Below, piece by piece: positions 12,659 to 23,691 of a stretch of DNA of 64,000 nucleotides. Within the stretch, counting starts at the first letter, position 1; each line of letters begins with the position of its first letter. The notes beneath the pieces are model-generated. The model ran no database searches. It was given only the letters and a program-made list of their open reading frames with translations, and was not told the origin of the DNA. The stretch is from Davidsoniella eucalypti. Its lineage: Eukaryota > Ascomycota > Sordariomycetes > Microascales > Ceratocystidaceae. Position numbers and translations under genes: made by a program. Location: positions 496,001 through 560,000 of the forward strand of contig RMBW01000006.1 in assembly GCA_004009845.1 (NCBI GenBank), given 5' to 3'.

Positions 12659-13454
12659 ATGGGTTTCAAGAAAATATCTTCGACAGCAGCAGCTTCTTCG
12701 GCGTCAGCGACCAAAGCACCAGAAGCTGCCAAACCAAAAGATGACGGCGATGCGCTCGAGGCTCTGAATGCGCTGGACTCCGAGGCGAAAGAATTTGACA
12801 AGGTAAGGGAGGGGACCCTTCATCGACAGATGCTATGCTGCATTACATATACGCTAACACGTCCTTCCGTGATGATAGGATGCTGAAATCGACCGTATTC
12901 TCCGCGAATTCCGCCTCGATGCCTACGCCGTCCTCGATCTCCAGCCCGGTGTCGCAGAATCCGACATCAAAATGGCCTATCGCAAGAAGTCACTCCTAAT
13001 CCATCCCGACAAGACCCGCAACCCTCAGGCACCCGAAGCCTTCGACCGGCTCAAAAAGGCCCAAGTCGAGCTAATGGATGAGAAGCACCGCACACGACTC
13101 GACGAGTCCATTGCCGATGCACGCCGTCTTCTGATCCGCGAGAACAAATGGACGGTGCACAGTGAAGAGCTCAAGACGCCCGAGTTTGCCAAGATGTGGC
13201 GCGAAAAGTCACGCATGGTGCTGATAGAAGAGGAACACCGTCGGAGGCGACAGGCTAAGGTCCAGATGGAGGAAGAGGGCAGAGAACAGCAGCGCCAGGA
13301 AGATTTGCTGGAGGAACGGAAGCGTAAGCGCCAGCATGAACAGGATTGGGAGGCTACTCGTGACGAAAGAATCTCGAGTTGGCGGCAGTTCCAGAAGAAT
13401 AAGTCGGGCTCGGAGCCGGATAAGAAGAAGAAAAAGATGAAGCCGATTGGCTAG
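12659..13454 (+). CDS. J-domain protein of the DNAJC8/Spf31 type (probable splicing factor)
   Basis: Two exons, 12659-12802 and 12879-13454, with a 76-nt intron between FDK and DAEIDRIL, give 239 aa. The J domain spans about residues 58-115 and contains the invariant HPDK within LLIHPDKTRNP. It is preceded by an Ala/Lys-rich N-terminus and followed by a long Arg/Glu-rich helical tail ending in a lysine cluster, the layout of human DNAJC8 and fission yeast Spf31, which associate with spliceosomes. The J domain should stimulate an Hsp70 partner; the splicing role is by homology. The ATG at 12659 is chosen over an in-frame upstream ATG at 12509 because the latter would lie in the promoter-proximal leader and add an unconserved segment. 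Confidence 0.82.
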
Positions 13455-13718
13455 GCCGCAGTGGCTCGGTCTTGTTTTGATTGGTCTTCCAGGCGCATTG
13501 CGTTGCATTGATTTTTGATTGTATTTTGTATGCCATTTACTGTTCGATTCGATACCAGCTCACGATAATGAACATAGCACGACCCCTTTTCTATTTATTT
13601 TTCTATTCTCACGATGATAGCTTTTACCTGTACCCCATAGAAACCTTGAAACATGACATGGATATATTTTGAACGCCTGAACTAGCCACTATCTAGAATC
13701 CCACCATAATCGAACGGT

Positions 13719-15777
13719 CTATTTCGGCTGGTGCTTCTTCTTGTACGCAATGAAGCGCGGCAAGTTTAGCACCACCTCCTCGGCCCGTAGCCGCAGTTCG
13801 GCCGTCTTGGGGTCCTTCTTGTGGATGCCTTTCAACATAGCCTTGATCTTGCCTGTGTTATCCTCGAGATGCTTGAGGAAGTTATCGGCCCAAAAGACCT
13901 GTTTGTCGACCTCCTGTTCCTCGTCAGCGTAGATATCGAAGAGCTGGTTGAGTATCTCGACAGCCTCGGCCGCCGGCGTCTCGGGCAGTTGCGACAGAAG
14001 CGTCATGAAAAAGACACCGACTTCACGGTTCCGCTGTATTGGTGCCGGCGGCATAGCCAGCTGGCTCAGCACGCCGATACACTTGATACCGAGGCTCTGG
14101 AAGGGATCCTGCTGGTTCTCAGAGGCCTTGTTCGCGGGATTGATCTGGCGCGTTGCATGGTAGAGAGCAATGAACTTTGCGTGCTCGCTGCTCTCGGCAG
14201 GGATCGTGCCCTTGAGAACACGGGCTAGAGCCCATGCCAGACTGGTCACGTTGGTGGCCAACTCGATGTCTGCAGTGTCACTGGCAAGCGTAGACGCGAC
14301 GCTTTCCTGCCAGATCCGCGCGGCTATGGGTTGCCAGACATTCAAGATGCCGGTGTTTTGGCCTCTGGTGAAGTCTAAGCAGGAGATGGACCAGGCGAGG
14401 TTGTTGAGGGCTGAGATGGCGTGTGATTTGACCCGGATGTGCTCGTCGGTGGATGTAGATAGAGTCGCTAGGCGCAATGTCTGTGGGACAGCCTTTTGTA
14501 ATAGCGCGGCAAGAGTAGGCAGATCATCATCAATGCCTTCGTCATCGTTGGCCCCGGTGACCTGAGCCAGATCGTCAAGCATGGCCTCCTCGTCCATAGA
14601 GTCGTCGCCGTCCTCTTCTTTGTCGGCGTCTTCGTCGTCTGATTGCATGTCCCCGATCTCCCGGTCATCCTCATCCTCGTCCATCTTCGTGTCGTCGTCA
14701 CCGTCGCTAGAAGCCCCATGCTTGGCGGCAGAAGACGCACCACCAAAGGTATTCAAAACACTGGTACCGATAGACGCCAGAATCTCCAGCGCCAGTCTGA
14801 CCACCTCGCCGGGTGCATTCCACTGCTCGCCCTCCGCCGGTTTAGCTTCGAGGCCATCGTAGTCTTGAAGCGTGCGCGCCAGGCGGCGAATCAGAACCTC
14901 GTCGGTCGAGTCTTCCTTGCCAGGGCTCTGGTCATTCCATTCCATGGCTTCGAAGATGTTGTGTAGAACACCGCAGGCCAGTACAGAAGAAGGGCCGTCG
15001 ATGTCCTTGAGCTTCAGTAGCAGTGAGAAAGCGCCCGGAGTGGCAAGGATACGCTCACAGAACTCACGGTTCTCCTCGGTTAGCGTCATCAGGCAGGTAA
15101 TGACTTCATCGGCGGTGTTAGGCTCCGTAGACTCAGTTGACACGAGTGTGATAAGGAAGCTACTGATCTTGGGGCTGGTCACGATCTTCTCCCACACCTC
15201 CTCCGAAGCCTCGGCTAGGTTTGTGGTAAAGCCGGCTAAAGAGCGGGCCATGCGCCACACAATCTCTTGCTGGCCCTTGGTGGCCGATGTAAAGGGGGCA
15301 TCAGTAGACTGCAGAGTCTCAAGAATCTATACAGATAGTCAGTATATAGGATTAGGCAACAAGAGACTAGTTGCAGTCACGACTCACAGATTTACAGGCG
15401 AATTCGACGGCAGTCAGCACATCTTGGCGGAACAAATGCACGGAGAAGCCAGCGTCTTCCTCGTCAGTCAAGATCTTGAGGATATCCCAGCCGGAGGCGC
15501 GGCTATCGATGCTGGTGTCGGTTAGGGTTTCGGACAAGACGATGTGCACCAGCTGCTCACGTAGCATCAGCTTGCGGACCTTTTCATTGTCGATAATATT
15601 GGCTACGGCCGACGCCGCCACTGATCGGGCCTTGGGATCGGTCGACTGCAAGTCCTTGAGAATCGGCAGCACTTTGGTTTCTCTGATAGCGAGCAGTTCT
15701 GGGTCTGTGGGCAGTTTTGCCTGGCGCGCAATCGGATCTTTGCGGCGGGCAGCACGGCCTGGTCTTGATTTGCCCAT
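13719..15777 (-). CDS. Syo1-type ARM/HEAT-repeat import adaptor for Rpl5/Rpl11
   Basis: Two exons, 15777-15388 and 15326-13719, with a 61-nt intron, give 665 aa. The N-terminus starts MGKSRPGRAARRKDP, a basic segment of the kind Syo1 uses as a nuclear localisation signal, followed by armadillo-like helices (ILKDLQSTDPKARSVAASAVANI). A highly acidic Asp/Glu loop runs from about 339 to 387, followed by further HEAT-like repeats to the C-terminus. In yeast and Chaetomium, Syo1 carries Rpl5 and Rpl11 together into the nucleus through the transportin Kap104, and its acidic loop binds Rpl11. Length and domain order agree. It is convergent with the J-protein gene (264 bp apart). Remote similarity to other ARM proteins is possible, but the acidic insert and N-terminus favour Syo1. 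Confidence 0.85.
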
Positions 15778-17368
15778 AGTGGAAGATTATGAACGATTAG
15801 AAAGATATGGTATCAAGATGAGCTATTTCACGAGATGCAAGTCGTCCAGAGTCCAAAAGTGTGTAAGTGAAATTTTCGTTGCAGAAAAATCGACAAGGGT
15901 TAAGCTTTGCGACGATGATGTCACTTGCCGTGCGAGAGCCTGACGGCCCGACAGACCAGATTTCGGACCGCCAGAGAGCTCTCGGTCACCGACCGGATGG
16001 GCTAAAAAGGTTCACAGCTCTACTTTTTTACAAGAGGGATGTAAAGCAAGAGCTTATGAAGGTTCCATGACATTGGAACAAGAAAATAGATTTTAATAAA
16101 ACGCACTTGGTTACAGTTTTCTTTTTGAATGCTTCTTAGTCTATTCTAACTTTGTATGTCGTTTTTGGCTTTCAAGGACTTGAATGCATTTACATATTTT
16201 ACATGTCTATTGCTACAGTAGTAGAAACTGAAATCAAGGTAAAAGGATTTACCACTAGCCAATATTTACCTCGTGGTTAGTAATTGAGACGTGAATAAAC
16301 GGACGTGCCCTGGCATTTAAAGTGTCTTTCTTGTCGGGCACATCTTAAGTGCGAGGGACCGCGAAATTTAAAATAGCAGCTGCAACAATAACACAAAGGC
16401 TGCAACTTTGCGAACAAACAGCCGGAATTTTGGCGTCCAAGTTTCCAAGTCGGCAACCAGAGAACTAGGGACAAAAACAAAGTGACTTTGTACTTCAGCA
16501 CCGCACATTGGTATTTCAGCGCAAATAACAGGGTCTTCAAAAAGGTACTTGGCCCCACAAAATATTAAGTACTACTCACTTATTCTTCAGAAGCTGCCAG
16601 CTGGCGAAGTGCCATGTATTCTTCTTTTTTGTCACTATATATTACTTTAAATTTTTCTTACATACAGATACATTATCCATTATGTTCCTCGTTAATTATA
16701 TGTATGATGCTGGCTTTAGCAGCGGAAGACTACTGTCTATGTTCTGTTTTTATCTTTGGAAGTTTTATTACATTTTTACATCTTTTCTGTGGGCGTCAAA
16801 TACATTCTGGAAGCTTTTAATATACAAATCATGTTTTTATACGTGACAAGCAGTAGCTTTAGCATTGCAAATTATATTTGAAACTCACTATAGCTCCGTA
16901 AGATTAAAGAATTCTTTATTTTTTATTTTCGTTGCCAGCTGGCAGCTTTCGAAGACTAAGTGAGTAGTACTTAGCTGTTGTGGGCCAAGTACCTTTTTGA
17001 AGACCCCTGCTATTTGTGCTAAAATACCAATGTGCGGTGCTGAAGTACAAAGTCACAAAAAAGTAAGCAGGTACTTCTAAGCCATCTCACTTTGTAAACA
17101 CGACCGAGCATCCCATCCACCCATTTTGTTTTATTTTACCACAATTCCTTCTTGGCTTCGGTTCGCGAGTTCAACACGGGCACATGCAGCTTTAATTCCT
17201 GCAGGAAATTCTGCCAACTCTGCAGAGCTTGATCGACGACTTCCAGCCTTTGTTTTGCTGCCGCCTAGCGACGTCATCGCCCTTCTCTATTGCCGTAGAC
17301 CAACTCTCTACTCAGACGACTTCAACTTGCCAGCTTCTCGACTCGATGCGCGCCGGCCTGCTCTAGCA
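15778..17368. other. Divergent intergenic region SYO1 / IMA1
   Basis: 1.59 kb between divergent genes. About a third of it is a long inverted repeat with an AT-rich centre (separate entry). The rest should hold the two promoters. No coding frame is supported. Confidence 0.6.
16482..17062. repeat. Long inverted repeat (foldback-like), arms of about 127 bp
   Basis: The left arm (about 16482-16608) and right arm (about 16937-17062) are inverted copies with scattered mismatches. Shared blocks include GTGACTTTGTACTTCAGCAC, GGTCTTCAAAAAGGTACTTG, AAGTACTACTCACTTA and GCTGCCAGCTGGC. The spacer of about 328 bp is AT-rich and has no coding potential. A-rich runs adjoin both outer ends, but I could not define a convincing target duplication. 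It could be a foldback/MITE-type element or two facing copies of a solo repeat. It sits within the shared upstream region of SYO1 and IMA1. Confidence 0.8.
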
Positions 17369-20009
17369 ATGCCTCCGCTTCGCCGTTCAAAGCACATGCG
17401 ATGCTTCTACTGCAACAAGTCCCAGGGCCGTAGCTGGGAGCGTGGCATCACCAAGTTCCGCTGCCCCAACTGCGAGGCCACCAACTATCTCGACGCCGCC
17501 GGCGACATCACCGATCCACCACTCGAAGATACTCTCGTCGGCCCATCAGCCAGCTTTGCCCGCCCACCGCGAATGGCGTCCATGTCCGTCGAGCCCACAG
17601 AGTCCATCTTCTGCAAAACGTGCCTCAAGAACCAGCACCTGTTCACCTCGTCGCTGGCCCAGTATCTCCCGTCCGACCCGACCGATCCCGAATATGCAGA
17701 GCTCGAACGCAACTACTATGTGTTCCGTGCCGGGCTCGAGAAGCGCTATCCGCAGATCTGTGCCACATGTGAGCCCAAGGTCGCCATGCGCGTGCGCCAG
17801 TCTCGCTACACGGCCAAGACGGACTATCTGCGGCGAATGATGGAGCACAGCCGGGCAAACCGCCATGCACGAAAGGGCATGACCAGCTTAGATGTGCTCC
17901 ACCGTCTCGGCAAGGCATTATGGTGGGCGGGCGTGCTAGCTCAGCTTACATGGCACATCTCTGTGCTAGAGTCTCTTGCACGACAACTTGCCATGGCCTT
18001 TGAAAGCCCAGCTTGGGCTGCCACTTCACTGCGACTTGTGTTCGCCCTTGTGAGGCTACTACCGCAAAACAGTGATACTCTAAATCTTGGTCTTGTCGCG
18101 TCATTGATGGCCATATGGTGGAATCCACGCTTCCCGCAAGTCTTCAGAGGCTTCTCGAAACCCGTCTTAGGCCTTTCCTCTTGGTACTCGCTACAGGCGG
18201 CCATTCTGGTAGCCCGTTTCGTCTTTCCACGACTGGATGACATGGAGGTTGGCCGGGGCGATGAAGCAACAGCCCATCTTTGCGCCCACATTGTAGCCAC
18301 CGGCACTTTTGTCTACGTAAGTTCACTGTCTGGGCTACAATCACGAGTTATCAGATCACTAACATCATTTTATCTAGGCTTCGATAATGTCCCGTAGAGT
18401 AGTCAAACTCGATGCGACTCCTCTCTTCGGTGTTGACGATGAACCCACAGCACCGTTTCCCAGTGCGGCACAACTACCACCACCGACTCCGAGACGCGAA
18501 ACGACGATCGAGCCCGAAATCAAGCGTGAAATGGAGACCAAGTCGCTGTCTTCCATTCTGGACGATATCTTGACTACTTCTCCTCCGCGACCTGGCTCAC
18601 CTATCAGCCCATCGTCTCTCCGTCGCACTAACTTCAACATGTCGCCTGGAAGTGTTAGCCCCATTTCCAGACAAACCAACTTCTCTCATGTCGGTACCAA
18701 CAATTATATCCGATCTAGCTATAAGAGCTGTACACCGAAGCGCCTACAGGCCATCTCGCAGGACGATGATGTCATGGACTGGTCGCCCACACAGCCATTG
18801 ATCACGCCTGCCCAGAACCCGCCACCGCCAGCCCTGCAGTTCGCACCGAAATCGAACAACCCGTTTGCTCCGACTCAGCCTGTGGTCGCTCCCGAACGTG
18901 ACGGTCCGTTCTGGTACAAACTGCCAACCGTCTCCAGGCCGCCGGTCCAGCGCTACATTGCTCAGAGAGCAGCTGCCACATCCGCCTCTTCGATTCTAAA
19001 CCACAGTATAGATGCAAACCACTCGTCGTCTCCCAAGAACGTATTTGGAGGAGCCATGCCACCGCAAAGTAAGAATCCGTTTGCCCGCGGTGCTTTTGGG
19101 CAGGAAGACAATACCGACGCGGGTGGCTTCATACGTTCTATGAGTCTCGGTGATGACCCTTCGCAACTGGACAGACACAACGGCCAGCGCAGTAACAGCA
19201 TATCAGATGGCCAGCAGCCGGTTGTCAGCTTTGCCGACGCGCGTTTCTTTGCACCGCCGTCCAAGAATGACCCGCGTGGTGACTTGGCCAACATGCTAAC
19301 CCGCAGCTTCTCGCTCGGGCCAGACGAAGGCCGCAATGACAACAATCACTCGCCCCGCGCTGTTTCTCCAGCAGGAAGCGCAACCAGCTCCATATTCTCT
19401 TCGCCACAGCTTATTGCACAACGTGCTGCTGCTGCTGCCCAAAATGGACGGCCAGCCAAGTCGCAGAACCCCTTTGCGCTGCAACTTCTCCATTCGCCCA
19501 TGGCGCTACCTGCAATTCTGGTCGTGCAGGTTGCCCTTCTATGGTTTGTTGCCTTTGCTATCGAAGACGAGTTTGGCCGACTATGCCGTGAAGCTGCGCT
19601 GTGCTTGGCTGGTGCCATGGCGGTGTTCCCCGTATGGACGTCGATAACCTCGTTGTTCTCTGACGAATCTAGCACAAGCGTGGGAGGCTCTCAGCATCGC
19701 CACGGCCACTCTAGGTCGTCTGGCGCTTTCCCCGTGGAACTAGTTCGTGCTATCGTCGAAGCGGCAGTGAGTGTTGCCGAACTAGCAGGCGTGGCCTATT
19801 TCAGTGCAGCTGTCTGGGTTCGTGATGATAGTGTAGCAGTTGAAGAAGGCGGTAGTATCGTTCTCGCCATGGTTCTTCTACATCACATCTTGAGTGCTTA
19901 TACTCAACACCAACAAAATCAACAACAGCATCCACCACAGCAACACAATAGCTCTAAAAGAAATATGAATTTCTCTAATACGAAACTTCAAATCGAGGAA
20001 TCATATTGA
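17369..20009 (+). CDS. Ima1/NET5-type inner nuclear membrane protein
   Basis: Two exons, 17369-18316 and 18378-20009, with a 61-nt intron in phase 0, give 859 aa. The N-terminal Ima1 zinc-finger-like domain carries CFYC and CPNC pairs within the first 40 residues (MRCFYCNKSQ, KFRCPNCEATNYLD) and further CKTC and CATC pairs. Hydrophobic segments follow (ALWWAGVLAQLTW, LGLVASLMAIWW, WYSLQAAILVARFVF, CAHIVATGTFVY). A roughly 370-residue Ser/Pro-rich, probably nucleoplasmic region comes next and includes three NPFA motifs, then a second membrane cluster (ALPAILVVQVALLWFVAFAI, AALCLAGAMAVFPVW, IVLAMVLLHHIL). In fission yeast Ima1 and in human Samp1/TMEM201 the protein sits in the inner nuclear membrane and links to chromatin or the cytoskeleton. 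The ATG at 17369 directly precedes the conserved cysteine domain; a longer upstream open frame is probably leader. Confidence 0.87.
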
Positions 20010-20568
20010 TGGGAAGAATATAAGAGAAAACAACAGAGAGATAGAACGAAAGAATGAAATGAAAAGAAAGTATTTTGGCAGGAGTGTTAGGTATATTAGA
20101 GTGTTGCTTTGTTTTTTTCTACATCATTTTTATTACACATTGCGTCTTTGTATTTTTGTATATCTGGTATATCTTATTTCGAGTTCTTCAACGTTTCGAA
20201 ATAAGTATTTGCTTTTTTGGGTTTTTTTTGGTTTTTTATTATTAATGATCCGGAGTTTTTTTTCATTGTTTTCATTTCTGCTTTTTGGTGTCTTTTTTTT
20301 TATGGGCATTATCTTTCATACATTGTCTTCTTCTTTAACTTCACTTTTCCAAATCTTGTTATCACAATGAAAGCATTGTTATTCGTCCATGTTGAACGTT
20401 TATTGCAAAGTATACTCTAACCCTTTTTGAATATCACACTTTTTACCATTTATATCCAAATATCAGTCTGTCCATCTCCTTTACGTATAGCTATAAGAAG
20501 AACATAAGTGCACATATACTTGGATATATCAAAAAAAAAAAAAATTTCAAGCTATCTACAGCCTTTGA
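20010..20568. other. Convergent 3' region IMA1 / BNA3
   Basis: T-rich DNA with many T runs, between two convergent genes. It presumably holds both 3' UTRs. Open frames inside are low-complexity Phe/Leu/Ser translations and are not credible genes. Confidence 0.6.
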
Positions 20569-22078
20569 TCAATTCTTGATATACTTCTTCAATCCACGAA
20601 GTCTCAGTTTGGCTTGCTCGAGAACAGCATCTTCTTTACACACCGCAAACCGCACGTAATCCTCTGCAATATGAGCGTTCTCCGGCGTGTAGAATTCCGT
20701 CGGGGGAATTGCCGCCACACCGAGTTCCTGAATCAAGAACCACGCCAGCTTGAAATCCCGAGGCCGCTCGGCTACGTGCGGCGGGAACGAGTAGCCTTCG
20801 GGTAGCTGGACCTTTGCCATGTTGACCAAGACAAAGTATCCACCCTCAGGCTCAGCGTATGGGAGGCCGAGTTCGTCCCACACGGAGTTGAAGAGATCCT
20901 GCTTAGCCTTCATGTCCTTGATGGCAGAGTCCCAGAAGCCTCGCTTTTCAGCCTCTTCGAAACCGACAGCGCATGCCTCCTGAAGCGGTGACACGGACGA
21001 GTAGCAGATGCGCGTGTGGGCCGCAGAAACATACTTGATGAGGTTCTCAGGGCCGATCAACCAGCCCACTCGCCAACCAGTGGCGTAAAAGTTCTTGCCC
21101 GCAGAGCCAACCGTCAAAGTCAGAGCCTCGATTTCGGGAGACAGAGTTGCGATACGCGTGAACGGGACGTAGAATAGACGATCGTAGACCTCGTCTGAGA
21201 GAATTAAGATGTTGTTCTGCACAGCAAGCTGGCCAATATGTTCCAGCTCCTCACGCGTGAACACCTTGCCGACGGGGTTGTGCGGTGTGTTGATGACAAT
21301 CATCTTGGTGCGTGGCGTGATGGCCGCCTGTAGCTGGGAGAAGTCAATGGTCCAGTTACCCGCAGACGAGGTACGCACGGCGCCATCGGCTGGCGGCTGC
21401 AAGGGAACGTAGCGAATCGTGCCGCCAGCCATCTCGATGTTGCTAATGTATTGATCGAAGAAGGGTTCGAAGACAATGACCTCGTCGCCGGGCTCAATGA
21501 AGGCCATGAAGGCACTCAACATGCCCTCGTTGGCACCGGTGGTGATGGTCACCTCCGTGTCCGGGTTCAAGACACGGCCCCAGAGCGGTGAGTAGGCGTC
21601 GGCCAGAGCCTTCTTGAGCCGCGGCCGGCCCTTGGTAGGCGAGTACTGATTGCATTCGACGCGGGTCAGGGCCTGTTGGGCCGCTTCGACGATGAACGGC
21701 GGTGGGTTGTAGCCGAAGAAGCCCTGGCCCATGTTGACGATGGGTTGGTGCGGGGAGGCGGCGGCAGCCTCGTTGATAATAGACCTATAGTAGCCAGTAG
21801 GACGAAGTTAGTCATCCATCACTGTACCCGATTCCCGGGATATACATTACAAGATCGACGGCTTCTCTTACTTACCAAACATCCTGGCGCCGGTCCGAGA
21901 CACGAGCGGCCGGCTTGAGCTTCTCAGTAGTCGCCATGGTGGTGGAAAACAGACGTGGAGCTATCGATGTATAGGATACGGGCGGAGTTGTGATTCTCAG
22001 CTTGACAGGAAATTGCCGCCGAGCAATAGAAGCTAAAGTAGCAGAGGAAACGGCTTTAGCAGTCTGCGCAGAAATCAT
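20569..22078 (-). CDS. BNA3-type class I aminotransferase (kynurenine aminotransferase)
   Basis: Two exons, 22078-21876 and 21784-20569, with a 91-nt intron, give 472 aa. Fold-type I PLP motifs: NMGQGFFGYNPP near the N-terminus, TTGANEGMLSAF, the NTPHNPVGK substrate loop, ILSDEVYDRL, and the PLP-lysine motif SAGKNFYATGWRVGW. This matches fungal Bna3 and mammalian KYAT, which convert kynurenine to kynurenic acid and accept related amino acids. The first 47 residues are rich in Arg, Ser and Ala and lack acidic residues, like a mitochondrial presequence. A second ATG at 21937 (MATTEK) follows and would give a 425-aa cytosolic form. The exact substrate cannot be fixed from sequence; other glutamine-transaminase-like activities are possible. 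Confidence 0.88.
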
Positions 22079-22976
22079 ATAAATAAACAAAGCCCCCGAA
22101 TCTGGTTGACGTGGAAGAGGAGGAAATAAATAAAGATAGAAAACATTAATGCGTCATGAAGGATAAAGCTTTTTATTTGTTTTATTTTTTTAACAAAGAG
22201 AAACAACCATCAGCCCACAAACGACATTCTGCAACTACCTGCAGATATGACTAACTAGCGAGTAATATGTCTACCAGCTACTACCACTACTTACTTTGTG
22301 AAACGGCGCGGGTAGTTGCCGCTGGCTTATTTCTTACTACCATCGTCGAGGAAAAAAAAGCTCGAAGAAGCCGAAGGAGGGCACCTTCCTGTAATGGGAG
22401 CGCAAAGCTCCTTCCTTCTTCATGACGATTATTTCTCCACCAACCCCAACACCCTGTTGTCTACACCCCAGTGCTCTACTATGTAAGTTTTCGGTACAGA
22501 TTCACAGCTAAGAACATCGATAGCCCTTTGACGCCTTTTAGAGCTATGGCTGGCAAGATTTTACCAAGGCTAGTTATAGTTAGGTTGTGACGTTGTACGC
22601 ATAGTAAATTGCGTGCTCAACCTCCGATAGCGCTATAGAGGGGCAATAACATAAGTACTTACATGCTAGGGTTAGCTAGGATATGTGGGGTTAAATGCTC
22701 AATATTAAATTACTAATTAAATTCGCCACTATTGTGTAAGTGAGCTAGACTGAGCATTACAGATTTATGTATTGAATGCGTATAACTAACTGAAATGACC
22801 ACAATTAAACTTTTATGAAAGTCGTAACTATTAACGACATACTGTACACTGAATAAAAACGCTGGGGGTGGGTTTTTGGGCCTTGTTCTTCACTACTAAA
22901 CTACAAGTCTTCAAACATATGTAGCATCAAAACTCGACCTGACTACACCATACAGTAGTCCGCAACTCTATTTTCT
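22079..22976. other. Intergenic, nothing recognised
   Basis: AT-rich upstream sequence of BNA3 and downstream sequence of the next gene. No coding, RNA or repeat signal was seen. Confidence 0.5.
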
Positions 22977-23691
22977 CTATAACCACGCTTTATGATTCAG
23001 GAGTGATTCACTACTACTAGCCATTGACAATGCCATAGACATATCATCCACAAAGGTTTCCGCTGCTACTGAGTCCGGTAGAGACTGTACCGAAAAGTAC
23101 TTTTGGTCAGGCAGTGACCGCATGCGCTTCTCCAGGTCAAAGACACGGTTGTAGCTCATATCAGTCTTATATCCCCTGCCAGAATCTTCAGCCATAGCTA
23201 GAATCCACGCGCGGATCATGTACCACTCAACAGAACGCTTTCTAAGTACGCCGGGTCGCTTGTGGAGGGCAGTGGCCACGCGCGAAACCCACATTTCACA
23301 GCCGGGCTCTAAAAGGTCGTCGGTTGAGATACTAGTGATGATGCGCTCAAGGTCCTGGGCTTTGGCAAGCGTGCCGATCTTGGCACGGACGACAAGTGCA
23401 GAACCAATTCCCAGTGGAATACGGTCTTTTTCGATACGGGGGACATAGTCGTCACCGATCTTGGCGTAGACAAGATGATAACGGGTGCCCTTTGACACTG
23501 GCGTTTCTAGATTTGAACCAACGACCAGGGACCAATGGTATCTGTGTTGTGTGAATTTGTTGTCAGTCAAAGTATGTGAGACCAAGGCTTGGTTGGCATA
23601 CGTACTGTGAGAAGGGTTCGCCATGGTTGTGGTGGGGGTGCATTGATAACGCCACATACAGCGGGCGGTCTTTGGCGAAGCGACGGAGCAT
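22977..23691 (-). CDS. Small fungal protein resembling DUF6914
   Basis: Two exons, 23691-23606 and 23541-22977, with a 64-nt intron (GTACGT...CACAG), give 216 aa. This start and splice produce a conserved-looking N-terminus, RPLYVALSMHPH followed by YHWSLVVGSN and GTRYHLVYAKI, which resembles a fungus-specific family of unknown function (DUF6914) in which a Tyr/Phe-His-Trp segment opens the domain. Reading straight through the intron instead gives a longer open frame that lacks this N-terminus, so the spliced model is preferred. The rest is soluble and mixed, with no membrane segments or catalytic motif I recognise. Family assignment is from memory and tentative; the gene itself is well supported. 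Confidence 0.68.
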